A stretch of 64,000 nucleotides of DNA from Apiotrichum sp. Y4204. Lineage: Eukaryota; Basidiomycota; Tremellomycetes; Trichosporonales; Trichosporonaceae. The notes under the pieces were generated by a model. It did no database searches. It had not been told where the DNA came from and saw only the letters and a list, made by a program, of their open reading frames with translations. Both the position numbers and the translations under genes were made by a program. Positions 46,828-59,537 of the stretch are shown here, in pieces; positions within the stretch are counted from its first letter, which is position 1; each line of letters opens with the position of its first letter. The stretch is from assembly GCA_025531455.1 (NCBI GenBank), contig JAMYHL010000005.1, forward strand, positions 62,001 through 126,000, written 5' to 3'.

Positions 46828-49800
46828 ATGAATTCCGCATCGCGTTCTCCCGTGATCTCAAGAGATGGTTCCGGCCGCCCAGGGTCACGGCACTCCGCCG
46901 TCATGGGTTCTACCGGACCGAGATCGGAAACTAGGAGGGACATCAAGGGCCTTCCTCCATCCTCGACTTCACCAATGACCTTTGTGGCCTCCTCTCGCCG
47001 AGTCTCGGCCGCGTCTCAGGGTAGACAGTCTGGTGAGGCGTCCGTCAGGGCCAGTACAACGGGTTCTGTTTTGGGGGAAGGTGGCGAGTACGTCATTGCC
47101 GTCATTCGCGGTAAAAGTGGGTCCTGTGACACAGGATGGCCCCCAACTGACCCACTTTTAGGCGTTGGGTTGGAAGTTGGCCTGGCTGCGCTCAACGTCG
47201 ATACTGGGAGGGTAAGTGAGATGGACCTGCGGATCTGACATACCCCCAGATGACTCTCACACAGGTACGCACGAATGAGATCATTGGCGTCTTCATCCTA
47301 ACTTCTCGCGCCAGGTTGCGGACAGTTCCTGTTAGTCGCCGCAGGATGTCCTCGAGACAAAGGCTGATACTCCAGGCTACCCCAAGACATTGCATTACTT
47401 GACAATTCACGCTCCTCGTACAGTGCTCATCACGGAACCTGAGATTCACCAGAGTCTCCGCGGCGCGGCATTCCGTTCCGAAACCCCGTGGGCACTCGTG
47501 GAACGGATTGAGACCGAGTTCCATGTCAAATGTCAGGCCACGCCAAGGTCGCAATGGAATGCAGAGAATGGTTAGTCACACCGATCGAGATGGCTTCGAT
47601 CCGATTGCTCACCGCAGGCATTGAACTTTTGAAACGGTTTTGCATTGATGATGACACCAAGTCTTCAATGTTGTCGGTGGCGAAAGATCGTTATTACGCA
47701 CTGTGTGCTGCGTCGGCCCTGCTGCTCTATTTATCCGCGAAGCAGGGTTTCCACTTGAATAGCTCATCCTTGCTGATCAAATACGAAACACTAAAAGGTT
47801 GGAGAGTTCTTGGCAGCTGTTTTACTCACAGAAGGTCAAATGTTCATCGATTCTGAGACTGCTCGCAACCTTGAGCTGGTGCACAACAATCTTACGTCCA
47901 AGAGTTCTAATACGCTCTACTGTACATAGGTATTGTATGTGCCAAGACGCTCACTCGGACAGCTACACTCAACTCATGCTACACTGGAATGGGCATGAGG
48001 CTTCTCCGTTCATCAATCCTTCAACCGAGTAACTGTAGGATACCCAGTACGGCCTCTGCCTTGCTCACCCCATCAGCGCAGAGTATCATTGATAAGCGTC
48101 TTGATGTTGTCGAGGGTATGGCAGCATTGATGTCCCGATCGCGCTATTCTTACCTAACTCAGAACTCGTTCTTCATCCTGACAGACTTCGAGCAATCCGC
48201 AAGAATCTCAAACCTCTGGAAGGAGTGAGATCAATTGAGTATGCAGATGACTAACCTATCCTAAGCTTGATTTTGACCGTTTGATTGCTGGTGTAGGCTC
48301 ATTACCTCTAATCACACGTATCTGATCGATAGTTCGCGCAGAGCCACGGCAACGACGGTCTGGCTTCGGCCACTGAACACCGTATTGGGCTGTTGCTGCA
48401 ACTGCGTACCGTTGTCACCGCCCTTCCCGTGTTGGCTTCCGCCCTCCGTGGTAGCAGCTCTTCCGTTGTGCACCTCACAGAGAGAGTAGGTTATACAATG
48501 ACAAACAGCTCATGCGCGGCAGGCGTTGTGTCATCCTGGTATTCTGGAAATGCGTCAAATTATCGAAGGTAGTCTTCCGGCAAACGAAGAAGGTGCTGAT
48601 CTGAAGACCGACTCAACATGGAAGTCACATTGCCTCAAGCGAGGGCGTCCAAACGCCAGATTGCTAAAAACGCCAAGCTCTTTGCCATTAAAGAAAACTT
48701 CAGTCAGCTCCTTGACTTGGCCCGCTCGACTTACGAGGAGAATGTTAACGACATTATGGAGTGTGGGTTCCAACAGTGTGACGTGTCGTCGCGCTGACCA
48801 TGTATAGTGACCAAGTCACTTGGAAGTAAGTGATGGTAAGGGCGACCTCTCTTATCTTGCAGCCGACCATGGCATTTCAGCCAAACTGGAATGGAATGAG
48901 GGTGGTTATCGATTCTTATGTCATTCAGAGGAGCTTGAAGAGAGCTCCCTGCCGAAGGAGTTTGTGAACGTCCAGCACGGGAAACGTGTTGTCAAGTTCA
49001 GCACTCGTGAACTGGTGAGCCAGAATGTCGATCCACAAAACTCTGATGCCAGCTCAAACGCAATGCACGCCTTCAACAGACACAGCAGGAAGTTTTTAAT
49101 CTAAGCGACGAAATCGTGAATGACTTGATGCAGAGGGTCTTGAGCCACATCAGTAAGCTCAGACGATTTCGCCGTTCTGACCTGGCAGGTTGTCTGTATA
49201 TGGCTTCAGAGGCGGTACGCCTGAGTTCTTCTCGAATCTCGGTGGAATGCTCACAGCGTTAAGATTGGAATGCTCGACATGCTTGCCGGGTTTGCCGTTA
49301 TCGCAACTGGTTGGTATTCATTACGGAGCAGAAAGCTAACTGCAGCTCACCAATGTGGTACGGAACTGAGTTCAAACGCTGCTAATACAATTCTTCAGTC
49401 CGCCCTCAGTTTTCAAAGGGCCTGAGGGTACGAGTGACAGTCGATGCAACTGACCTTCAGATCAAGAATGGACGCCACCCAATTTTGGAGACCACCCTTC
49501 CAGCAGGCACATGCGTTCCCAACGATGTCTATGCTACGGAAGGGTCTGCCAACTTTCAACTCGTCCAAGGACCGAAGTATGAATAGCCGCCACGGGGATC
49601 CAGCTCCTGACCACCTCAGCATGTCCGGCAAAAGCACATATTTGCGCCAGATTGGATTGCTCACGGTCCAGGCGATGGTCGGTTGTTTGTGAGCACGACC
49701 ATTCAAGTCTATCAGGCACTCGATAACTGACCGCAGCGTCCCTGCCGAGTACGCTGTTTTTAGGACGCATGATGCGCTCCTTACTCGGCTCTCCAACGAA

Positions 49801-50827
49801 GGTATGGGACCAGCGTCAGGCCTGTATGACTCATTCACAGATTACCTGGAGAAGTCGCTGTCCACATTCGCGGTGGAAATGTCCACTGCTGCCACAATTC
49901 TGGGTGGGTATTGTTGAGGGCTAGCTGATTGACATCAGGCATGGCGACCCATCGTACCCTTGTTTTGATCGATGAGGTTGGTAGCATTCTTCTTGACGTA
50001 CTGTTAATGCGAAGCTGGGCCGCGGTACCGCTCCCATCGAAGGCATTGGGTTGTCCCATGCGATTGCCGAACAGCTGATCAAGAAGAAGGTAAGGTGATC
50101 TGCCAAATGATGCTGAATCCCCAGTCCTTTGTGTTCTTCGCTACTCATTTCAAGGAGCTAGCCCAAACGCTGTGCACACATGCCGGGGTGGTCACGTACG
50201 TCCAGATTTACACCTTGTGCTGATTCGACAGGTTGCATCTTCAGGTCCAGGTAAGACTCAGTGTTGGCAGTATCTCACCAGAAGAATAACAGCCACATGG
50301 GCGCGAGTGACAATTTCAGCTCCTCTTTCCAATACAAGGTCGTCGAAGGAATCAGCAAGTCTGAGCATTATGGTGAGAGTCGACAAAGTGCTATGTTGAC
50401 CCCTAGGTCTCGAAATCGCAAAGCTGGCCTCCCTGCCCCCGGAGGTGATGAGGACAGCGTGGAAGGTTGCGTCTAAGCTTGAAGACTTGGAAGAGAAGGG
50501 TAAGTGCAGGAAGACGGCTGATGTGCTGATTACGCCAGGACGAAATGCAAGCCTCGCGAACGCGCAAGCTATGCGCCGCAAGGCAGTGGTTGAGGTGGGT
50601 TGACTCGGGTGCCTGCAGCTCATGTCCGTTTACAGCTGCGCGGCAAGATTCAACATGCTATCGAGACGTCAAAGCATGGCGACGTTCATCTGTATGAACA
50701 AGTTCAAAAGCTGCGCCATGACCTCATCGCCACCCTCGAGACCGTGCTGCAGTTGGAGGGCGATTCTGGTGACGGCGTTGGTTCGGGAGACGAGGCGACT
50801 TCTGCTAAGGTCAATCACGCAGCGTGA
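46828..50827 (+). CDS. MSH4: Meiotic MutS homologue MSH4
   Basis: A dozen or more exons over 4 kb. The N-terminus is Ser/Arg-rich. The first conserved block, VGLEVGLAALNVDTGR-MTLTQVADSS then YPKTLHYLTIHAPRTVLI, is the connector-like start of MSH4 (no mismatch-binding domain I, as in MSH4/5). The C-terminal ATPase has GRHPILETTLPAG, the MSH4-typical NDVYATEG, Walker A GPNMSGKSTYLRQIGLL restored by splicing at about 49576-49620, FVPAEYAVFRTHDALLTRLS, FAVEMSTAATIL, HRTLVLIDE-GRGTAPIEGIGLSHAIAEQL and FFATHFKEL. With MSH5 it stabilises recombination intermediates for crossovers in meiosis. The open frame is kept and ATPase motifs are intact, so the gene appears functional. The first intron (47111-47161) is a hairpin (see findings). 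Exact middle exons were not all resolved. Confidence 0.88.
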
Positions 50828-50976
50828 GATAGTTACATTAGTGAATGTGTCCGTAGACCCGCCGAGCACAGTGAGAGATAAATGTGAGCGCATGATATGA
50901 TTACTGCGATGCGGCGACCCTCGAGCGAATGAGAATGGTCTACATGCATAACTACGCTGCCCTCGTCGTAACCCAA

Positions 50977-51888
50977 CTAGTCCATACGCGACCTCAGTGT
51001 CCGCGTGACAACCTTGTCCTTGGTGCTGGAAGCAGTTAGTACCGTTGATCCCCAAGTTAGATTGTCAGTCACACTCACATCACGTGGACGACAGCTCCCC
51101 AACCACTGAGAGCATCGCGGTCGACAGCGTTCAGAAGGGTCTGGGAGATGGTCTCGAAAAGGTCCTCCGGCTCAAGGTCGGCCTCCCACAGGCCCTCAGC
51201 GGCACCATACAACTTGTCGGTGGCAGTACCCGCAACAGCAAAGTCCTGGGGCGTGGTAATGCAGCCGATGCTGAGAGTAGTCAGCACAGTTCGCCCGATA
51301 TCAATTCAGTGCACCCACCTGTCCATGGTCGAAATGAACGGCTTGGGGTTCGGGTTGGCAGAGGTAGGAGGGGCAATACCGGCAACGACGGGCTCAAGGA
51401 AGTACGAGCCGAAGCGCTTCTCGTACAGCGTCGACGAAAGGAGGTGCGTAAAGGTCTCAGGAGTGATTTCGCGCTCCTCCTTCATTCGGTACATGTTGAC
51501 GCGGAAACGAAGCTGCTCTCGCCTGATGGTCAGTCACGGGTCTACAATGGATGTTCCTTAGGCGGGCGCAGGGGTAAGGAACTTATGAGAATGTTTAGGC
51601 TGCGCGCGGCCAGCACTCAAACATCTCCGCGAAGAGTTGCACAACACGCACAATGTGAAAACATCAGTTGCGAGTCCGGGAAGACCATAGTAAAGAGTGT
51701 CGTTGACAGGGAAGACCTTGTCAAAGTTCATGGCAATGCCGGTGGCCTGGTTTCCTAGACGGAGGTCACAGGCAATAGCGACACAGTCCTTTCCAACCAT
51801 GGCGACCACCGAGCCACCGTTATACTCCTGAATTGACTGATGATCAGCAACAATACCGCCATCGGCCATCATCATGTCTGCTCACCAT
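50977..51888 (-). CDS. PUP3: 20S proteasome subunit beta-3
   Basis: The first coding exon is just ATG (51886-51888); a 49-bp intron (51837-51885) follows, and exon 2 begins SIQEYNGGSVVAMVGKDCVAIACDLRLGNQATGIAMNFDKVF, so the mature start MSIQEYNGGS matches the family. Next come LRFRVNMYRMKEEREITPETFTHLLSSTLYEKRFGSYFLEPVVAGI, CITTPQDFAVAGTATDKLYGAAEGLWEADLEPEDLFETISQTLLNAVDRDALSGWGAVVHV and the C-terminus RTLRSRMD, which is nearly invariant in beta-3. Like other beta-3 subunits it lacks the catalytic N-terminal threonine and is a structural part of the inner beta ring. It converges on MSH4 (149 bp between stops). Confidence 0.95.
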
Positions 51889-52519
51889 GTTGTGCGTGCT
51901 GAGGCGATCAGAGCTAGGGGAGACGATATGAGGGTCGAAGAGGAAGGGTGATCGTAGGTATTTCGCTCGACCGTTGCGCTTTCACGTCAACGAGATCAAT
52001 AGTGAGCCCGACGCTGTGGATGGCGAGGGGTGACGTTGAAGAGGATAAGAGGGGAGGAGAGAGGAAGCTGGTTTGGATCAATAGAGAGTCGCGACACGAC
52101 AGCGAGCGAACGTCAACAGTGAGTGAGGTTCTGGTGGACGACAGCGTCATTGTCGAGTGTGCTGCCAGTTGAGTGGCATCAGACGCGGACGCGCGGCCCC
52201 TGGTGGTCCGTGGTAGACTTGCTTATAGCCAGAACCAGGTGGAGGTCGCGTGGCGTCTTTCGGCGTTGCAGCTGTGGATCCCCTTGTGGCACTGTGTCAG
52301 CGATCAGCGAGGAGCTGGATTCTGGGGTCCCCACAAACAATGCTCCAAGCCAAGTATCGTCCTGGGGGACCTCAACGGGTCATCGATCAACCCGTTTTGT
52401 TGACATCCAAGCAGGGGTGACGAGCTGAAGATCGCTTTCCACCCATTTTCACTATCACGAGCTAGGTAGAACAAGAACGTCCGCATAACACCAAACTCAA
52501 GCCGTGGCCAGTGACTGAA
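51889..52519. other. Divergent promoter region, PUP3 and RAD51C-like gene
   Basis: This 631-bp region must hold both promoters. I did not find a clear proteasome-associated control element (GGTGGCAAA or its complement) by eye. No exon is visible. Confidence 0.45.
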
Positions 52520-54073
52520 ATGCCTCGGACGATTGCAGAGCTGCCTCTTCCGTGGGATTGGGAAGCGCAACCTTAGCTTACGACCAGACACTTTCTCAAG
52601 CAGGCTCTCAAGGACAAAGAGTACCACAATGTCGATGATCTGGCCAGTGTTACAGCGCCAGAGCTTGCTCTAGGTATGCATTTCTGGCATTTTCATGGCA
52701 ATGGACCAAGCCGACTAACATGTCCAGAGCTTAGTATCGGCGTTGCACAAGCGGAGGATATTTTGCGTCAAACAGAGAAGTTCCAGCGTATGTTCCCGCC
52801 TTTCATCCCCGCGTCTGACTGAGTAGCGGGGCCATCAAGATCAGCCGACTCGTTTCCTCTGAGCTCTCAGCTTCACTCTTCCACTGCCTCAGAGCTTTTG
52901 CAGTCGGTGAACCGCACGCGTTATTCGACCTTCTCTGTCGCGTTGGACGACCTCCTGGCTCATTTTGCCCCTCCACGACAAGAGCACATGGCTGCGCTCC
53001 AGCTGAAGGGCAGGAGGCGTGAACTTGATCATGCAGTTGGGGCAATATCGCCGGGAATGGTCCTAGAACTTTCAGGTCCACCGGGAGGAGGGAAAACTGC
53101 TATTGCCATTGCGGTGGCTATCAGTGCTCGGATCGGCGAACTGGATCAGCAAGAACAGGATAAAAAGCCAGATGTTTTAATAATTGGTAGGTCGCTGAGT
53201 TTGCTATTGACTGGAGCTGATGGAAGATACTGAGGGGTCAATTTCATCGGAACGAGTACGGCTCGCGACAGAAACGATAGCGGACGGCAACTCGTCGAGT
53301 AAGTTGTTGTTCCGGCCGGTTCTGACTATGAGTGTCCGTGCAAGGAGTGCTTGAAGGTGTGCACTTTATGCGCGTGCCTACGCAGATGCAGATGATTGCG
53401 ACATTGCAGACTCTCGATGCGTGGCTAGAGGCTCATCCTCAGGTAGGTGTTTAACGAGAGAAAGCTTTCCAACACCCAGGTCAAGCTTGTTGTGATCGAT
53501 ACTCTGAGCTTTCATTTTCGTCAACCGACACTGGACTTAGGGCCGAAGAAGCGCATTATGGATCTGTACGTCGAGTGCTGCAAGGTTTTATTCTGATCGT
53601 TTCAGAGTTAAGAAGGTGGTGGGGCAGGCAGCAACGGTTCACGGATGTGCGGTATGTCAGCGCCACTTTCAGTGGTTGATGCCAGGTACTCGTTACTACG
53701 CAGTTGGCCACGAAGCTTCTCACAGCCGAAAACAAGCCGGCCAACTTTGACACTGGTGATCGTGCCGTCCTTATGCCTCAGCTCAGTGAGTTTCCGGGTG
53801 TTGCTTCCACTGACCCACAAGGTGATTCATGGACAACCGAAAGAACCGTGCGCGTCACACTATTTCGAGGAGGTGTTGGTGACGATCTTCGCTACGCGCA
53901 TGCGTCAACAGCGTCGTCCAATTTTCCAGACGGCGATGAAGCTCCTTGGGCGTCGTTTGACATTGATGTGGGTCTTGGTGCTGGCTTGTTCTGACACACA
54001 GAATGTAGGTCTTCCTTGTGATGTCCCTCCCCTCCCCGAAGGTGACGAGGAGCCTGCTCCTCTCGTTCTCTAA
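52520..54073 (+). CDS. Rad51 paralogue, RAD51C/Rad57-like
   Basis: The first exon is 52520-52551, followed by a 36-bp intron; the spliced start reads MPRTIAELPLPHFLKQALKDKEYHNVDDLASVTAPELAL, the helical N-terminal domain of Rad51 paralogues. The RecA core has Walker A GPPGGGKTAIAIAVA, then DTEGSISSERVRLATETI (completed across a junction), LEGVHFMRVPTQMQMIATLQTL, Walker B VKLVVIDTLSFHFRQ, and a QLATKLLTAENKPANF strand corresponding to the Rad51 NQV/TTR region. The C-terminus is acidic. The DTEGS motif and order of blocks favour RAD51C over XRCC3, but Rad57 cannot be excluded. It works in Rad51 filament assembly. Stops of this gene and the flippase are 132 bp apart. Confidence 0.85.
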
Positions 54074-54205
54074 TTCCCTCATCCGAGATATGTGCCCCCA
54101 TCAACAAGCTTCACCATTCTTAACGCACTGTCACGCATAGAGTTCATGCTTCATCCCTCTTCTATATTGCACGCATGCAAAAATACGGCATTTAGGCAGG
54201 ATGAA

Positions 54206-57200
54206 CTACAGGCCGGATGGGCGAGCGACACTGGTGTCGTACGCGCGGATGAGACGCGTCTGATCCTGAGTGGTGTTTTCGGTTTGGCTGAAGGCGAAGC
54301 CGCGTTGGCGGCGCATACGCTGCGTTGCGCGCACCTTCTTGATCGCCTTTTGGAATTGCTCCTGACGCGGACGGTAGTCGGACAGGTTGAACTTCTGGAT
54401 CTCTTGGACAATGTGGTAGGGTGCTGGGTGATATGTGCGACGGTAGCTGAAGAACGTCAGAAAACCATGGTCTTTTGCACGCCTAGCTCCAACTCACTAC
54501 TTCCAAACATAGTCGCGCAAGAGGCAGACAATGGGGAACAACAAAAGCACAAAGTAGAAGACCGCTTCGCCCCACAACCGTGAGACAATGCCTGTGTATT
54601 GCTTCGAGAAGTTGAGGAGTGGTGCGATGAAGGCGTACAAGGGCAGTGCGATCATTGTAAAGATGAAGGACCCAGGAATGGCGGCCAGAGTGTACTTTGT
54701 CCAAACATCCGAAATAAGGGCGGCCTTACCCAGGACGGTGAGCAGAATGGCGAGGTAGAGCATGGTGCCCCATACCCAGAGTCCGCTATTCTTCCCGTCG
54801 TTCGCGATAAGGTCACCCTGGCATACAAGACACGAAAATGCGAACAGGAGAACGCTGTGATAGATCGCGTTGCCGACCCAATGGAAGAATTTGACAGGGG
54901 TAAAAAAGTGATTGCTTTGTCCCAGCTGGTAAAGCTGAGGGTATCGATCCAACATGCGCGCCGACACGAACTGGTCAAAGATACCGATAACCAAAGGCGG
55001 TAGGATTGTGAAAACGACGTTGTAGAATGACATGGACCAGCCTTCGAACGAAATTTGACCCGAAAAGTCGTTGAACCACGAGTACCAGAACAGGCAGAGC
55101 GCAAACGTAATATTCTTGTAGAACGAAAATAAAATGAGCTTGGATAGACGCTGGTAACTCCACGAGCCATGTACGAGGAGGAGCTTGCGGAGGAAGCGGA
55201 ACTGAGAAATAGCGACATCTGCTGACCGGGCAGCTTGCAGACCCTGGTTGTTAGGAAGGCATCACTGCACTTCACTCACTTCGACACCTGAGATACCCAC
55301 ACCGATGTGTGCGGCCTGAATCATACTGACGTCGTTCGCACCATCACCAATGGCCAATAGGGGAGCAGTCGTACTCTTCTTGACCAACTTGACGACGAGA
55401 GCCTTCTGTAGCGGCGAAACACGACAGCAAATAACAGCCTTACACATGATCGCGAGTTCCAAAAACACTTCTGAGCACTCCTTCTCCAGGGCGAACGTGA
55501 GGCTGCGCCCATCTGATTAGTTAGTTATCTCCTTAGTGTCATTGCTCACCTATGACGAGAGCCAGCTCTTCAGTATCACCACCCATGCGCTGGTTCTTAA
55601 TTGCAAACAAGCGCTTGTTGAGTAGATCTTGAGTTTCCATTTGCGTTTCCGTGTTGATGATGACGAGGTTCATCGACTCCGAGATGAGACGACAGGAGAG
55701 GCCAATGTTGATCGCAGTCTCTTGACGATCGCCGGTGAGGATCCAAATCTTAATGCCAGCTTGCTGCAGCGTGTGAATAGTGTCGGGAACACCATCCTGG
55801 AGACGGTCTTCAATCGCAGTTGCTCCAAGAAGTGTGAGGTTTTGTTCAATGATTTCGGCAACCTTGTCGAGCGCTTCGGAGCGACCAGACAGCTGGGCAG
55901 CGGCGTTGTCGTAAAGTTCGGCCCATTCGCGGTACTCTGCCTCGGGGATGTCACGGTATGCAAGGCACAGTGTACGCAGACCTTCTGTGGCGTAGTCCTC
56001 CAAATGAACCAGAGTGGCTTCTGCCAGCTCCTGCCTGGGGGCAAGTCGCTCGTAGATGACCGTATCGGCGCCCTTGCAGAAAAGCTTGATCTTACCCTGG
56101 GGGCTGCGCACGACAACAGACATGCGCTTACGCGTCGAGTTGAACTCGCAGACGTTCAACACCTCCCACTCTTCATCGTGGCCGTTGACAGAAACGAACA
56201 CAGACTTGGGCTTGCGAGTGTGGAACCTGTAACCCAGAAGCTCAGCCCCAGAGACAAGAGCCGCCTCATCTGGACTGGAGGCCTGGTACACCATCTTCCC
56301 ATCCTTCTCTTCGGGAATTACCGTGTGACATACGGCAAGAAGCGAGAGGCTAACATGTCAGTTGCTTGTGCTTGCACAATGTTTACTCACAATTCACGGA
56401 TGATATCACCTTCAGGCGTCTGCTCTTGCGAGCGGTGGCGAAGAACGTCAAAATTTTTCTGCCCTTGTTCGCGTTTGTTGTCATCGACTACCTGAGCATA
56501 CATAGTGCCGAAGATGGAGCATTCACGGAACTCCATCTCGTTGCACGTGAGTGTGCCAGTCTTGTCGGAGAAGATGTACGCAATCTGCCCAAGCTCCTCC
56601 ACGAGCGACGATGTGCGACAGACAGCTGGGGTGTCCGTAGGCGCGTAGTACATGTCGAGATCCGAGTTGATAAATTGCGCCTGCTGGAACTTGACGACCT
56701 CCATAGTCATGATGAGCGAAATGGGGATGAGGTTGTTGTAAAGAATGATGAAGGTCAAAATGCTCTCAACGAACTGCCGGGCCTTGTTGGGCATATTGAC
56801 ACCAAGTCCCAAATACCAGTATTGATCGGCGAAAACCCATGTTCGGATAACGTTGCCAATGGTAGAGACGAGCGACATGACGAGCATGAGGACAAACAGG
56901 AAGAGAATCTGTTTGTTTACTTGTTTCTCAACAGCCGTACGTTTGATTGGCGCGGCAGTTGCGTTGCGCATGAGCTTCGTTTGGTGACCCGCATTTACGA
57001 CAAGACCGTAAACCCAACCAGTGTTGCGCAACTGCGCACCACGGAGCAGCATTTGATTTGGTCCTACAGGGATCTTGGTTGGAGCAGCACCAGGTTGGGC
57101 CGACGATAGGTGAATGGTGCCATCATAGGTGTACAGCGATGAGTTGGGCGCCTCTGACATGAGGTGACCTCGGAGTAAAGAAGCTGCCTGAGGGGTGGTG

Positions 57201-58489
57201 ATGCCTGCAGTGGACGAGTTGGCCTGCTTGATCTTGAGGTTGGTTTCCCTGTTGTCAGCAAACGTCTGGATTATAGCGCACCCATCCAAGTTGGCAGTTT
57301 CAACATAAGCCAGTCCCTCTGGCTCGCTGCTGCTGAGGAGAACCATGTCTGCTGGAATAAAGCTGTCGGACTTCAGACGGACGATATCGCCAACCCGCAC
57401 TCTCCGCCAGGGACGAGACTCGAACTGTTGGTCAACGAGCACCAAAGCCTGACTGTTGTTGAGCGAGCGATCAGAGGCATGTCGCTTCAGGTCTTCCTTG
57501 ATTTCCTTGAAAGCACTAGCGATGAGAACGACGGCCAAAGGAACAATGGTCGTGTATCTGCCCGTGGGTGACACGTTGGGGACCTGCTGAATGCAAGCTG
57601 TAAACAAGAAGAAGAGATTTGCCGATCTCGAAAACTCGGCTACGATATGGTTAGCAGACTGTCGGCACTGACAAGCCTTCTTCGTCGCTTACAGAAAAGG
57701 AATTTCGGCAAGAACGTGATGGGACCATATTTGCCTGTCATGACAGAATTGCCTTCGAAGCCCTTGACACGATTGCCCTGTGGATCGTTCAAATGAATCT
57801 CTCTTGGGATGCCGTCAAACTTGTTCTTGCGGCCCAGCATTGCGTTGACACCGAATGTCCAATCCACATCAGTGAGGTGGTCCTCTTTGAACCGCTGCCA
57901 TCGGCTCCGTTTATGGCGATTGGCATAGGGCTCGTGTCCCGGTGCTGTAAATGAATATGCGCCAGGGCCATCATCATCATCAAAGGGGTTGAGAGCAGGA
58001 CCTCCGCTCCCATAGGCGCCCTCTGCATTTCGACTGCGCTGTTGATCTATGCCTCCCGAAAAGCCAGCCGGAGTTTGACCTTCGTGAGCGAACGGTTGGT
58101 CGGCGTCGAACAATGAAGGTTCGGAGGCGCCAAAAGCTGGGCGTTGGGCGACAGACGAGTTTGTTGAGGGCATGTAGCCTGTTGGCTGGACAGGGGAGTG
58201 GCCAAAGTCGTCGTCACTGGATGTCAACATGGAACCGAGCTCAGCTTGAAGCTGTCTGTCCTCACTCGTCAAAGAAGGGATCAAGGGTAAAGCCTCCCTG
58301 CTTGCCCGGCTGGGAAGAGCTGGTGGCAGTATGGTCCCTGCGGTCCTGCGTGCTACTGCTAGGTCCCCCAACATCTAGCAGGTCTGGCTCGTCCATGTCG
58401 CCGAACGGATCACTGGCAATGTTCGAGGAAACCGCTGGCCTAGGCTGCGGTGCCAAAATGTCGTCAAAGGGATTGTTGCCGTGCGACAT
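54206..58489 (-). CDS. DRS2: P4-type ATPase, aminophospholipid flippase (Drs2 class)
   Basis: Roughly 1,300 residues in about ten exons. The acidic N-tail holds two NPFD motifs ([16 protein letters not shown]), known as endocytic sorting signals. Landmarks in order: [11 protein letters not shown], the [34 protein letters not shown] segment, [38 protein letters not shown], the P4-typical [16 protein letters not shown], the phosphorylation motif DKTGTLT (Asp codon 56564-56566), [37 protein letters not shown] and [21 protein letters not shown], followed by six C-terminal membrane helices ([21 protein letters not shown]). It flips phosphatidylserine and phosphatidylethanolamine at the trans-Golgi and endosomes, normally with a Cdc50 partner. 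The C-tail [12 protein letters not shown] matches the conserved Drs2 autoinhibitory end. Confidence 0.94.
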
Positions 58490-59537
58490 GATGAAGATGT
58501 TGTGAACGGGTAGGGGATGCCCCGCGGGCAGGACGCTATGGTGGTGTGGGGGAATGTAGAGTGGCCAATGCAGAGATGTTTTCAAGTGAACGAGCCAATG
58601 TTGAATCCAACAGACGCTGTTGCTGGAACGAGCACCTCACTATCGATCGCCCTCCTGCAGTCTGTCGCGTGTAATGGCCTAAGGGGCGCGAGGGGGCAAG
58701 GGGCTGATTGCTGGCTCGGGGCTACGTAAAAACAACTCACCTAGTACGCAGTGCACTAACAATGGCCGAGGCGCCGAGGCAGTGTGCCCGAAGAACCGGA
58801 GAACGCGTATGCACACCACTGTCGTGCATGATGCATGATGGCGAGGTGGAGGTTTCAGGGCTCCGTCCTCCTCACACCCACTGTGATCCCTGTGAGAGAC
58901 CCGATTAGTTGCTTAGTAGGGCAATGCGCAAAGCATTAGAAACATTCTTAGCTGCATAGCTGCACTTCACACTCTGATAATTTGTTCATTGAGGTCGCAG
59001 TTTCTAATTGCACAGCAGACACAAGGCACAGCCATGCTATCCCGGGCGGTTGTTTACATATCAAAACACTCGGGTTTCTGGCTCTACAAGAAAAGAGTGA
59101 CACATCATTATTAATTAGTCACGTGACACACTCCGGTCGCGTCAAAACAAAACAAACAAGACGCGCCCTCGCGCCCTTGTTTCTAGAGGGCGCACAGGCC
59201 TCGCAAACCAAACACCCACTGCTGCATGGCTTTTTGCAGGACTCCTCGTACAAACAGACCGATCTGGCCTTCCTCGTCTTTCTGCGCCACTCTCTCTCAT
59301 CCTCGCTCTCATCAACACAGCTCTCTTCCTGCTATCATCATCACCTTCGACGTTGACCACCTCGCCACCGGTAGCCTTTAACGACACGTCCTATTAGCAA
59401 CCCTGGCCCTACGTCGTCTTATCTCCCCTGCGTACACCTTACTACCTCACCTCTACACCTGGTCTCGAAGGCCACAACTCCTTCCACAGCTCCCTCGCAC
59501 ATTTGGTCCCCGACTCCTTCCTCGAAGGCCTTACACC
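58490..59537. other. Divergent promoter region, DRS2 and TOP2
   Basis: 1.05 kb shared by the flippase (minus) and topoisomerase II (plus) genes. It has a CACGTG palindrome (59118-59127) and a pyrimidine-rich leader from about 59230 to the TOP2 start. No exon visible. Confidence 0.55.
59118..59127. promoter_or_regulatory. CACGTG palindrome in the DRS2/TOP2 promoter
   Basis: gtcacgtgac, a perfect 10-bp palindrome, 411 bp before the TOP2 start codon and 629 bp from the flippase start. It follows an AT-rich attattaatta stretch. Candidate bHLH site. Confidence 0.45.
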
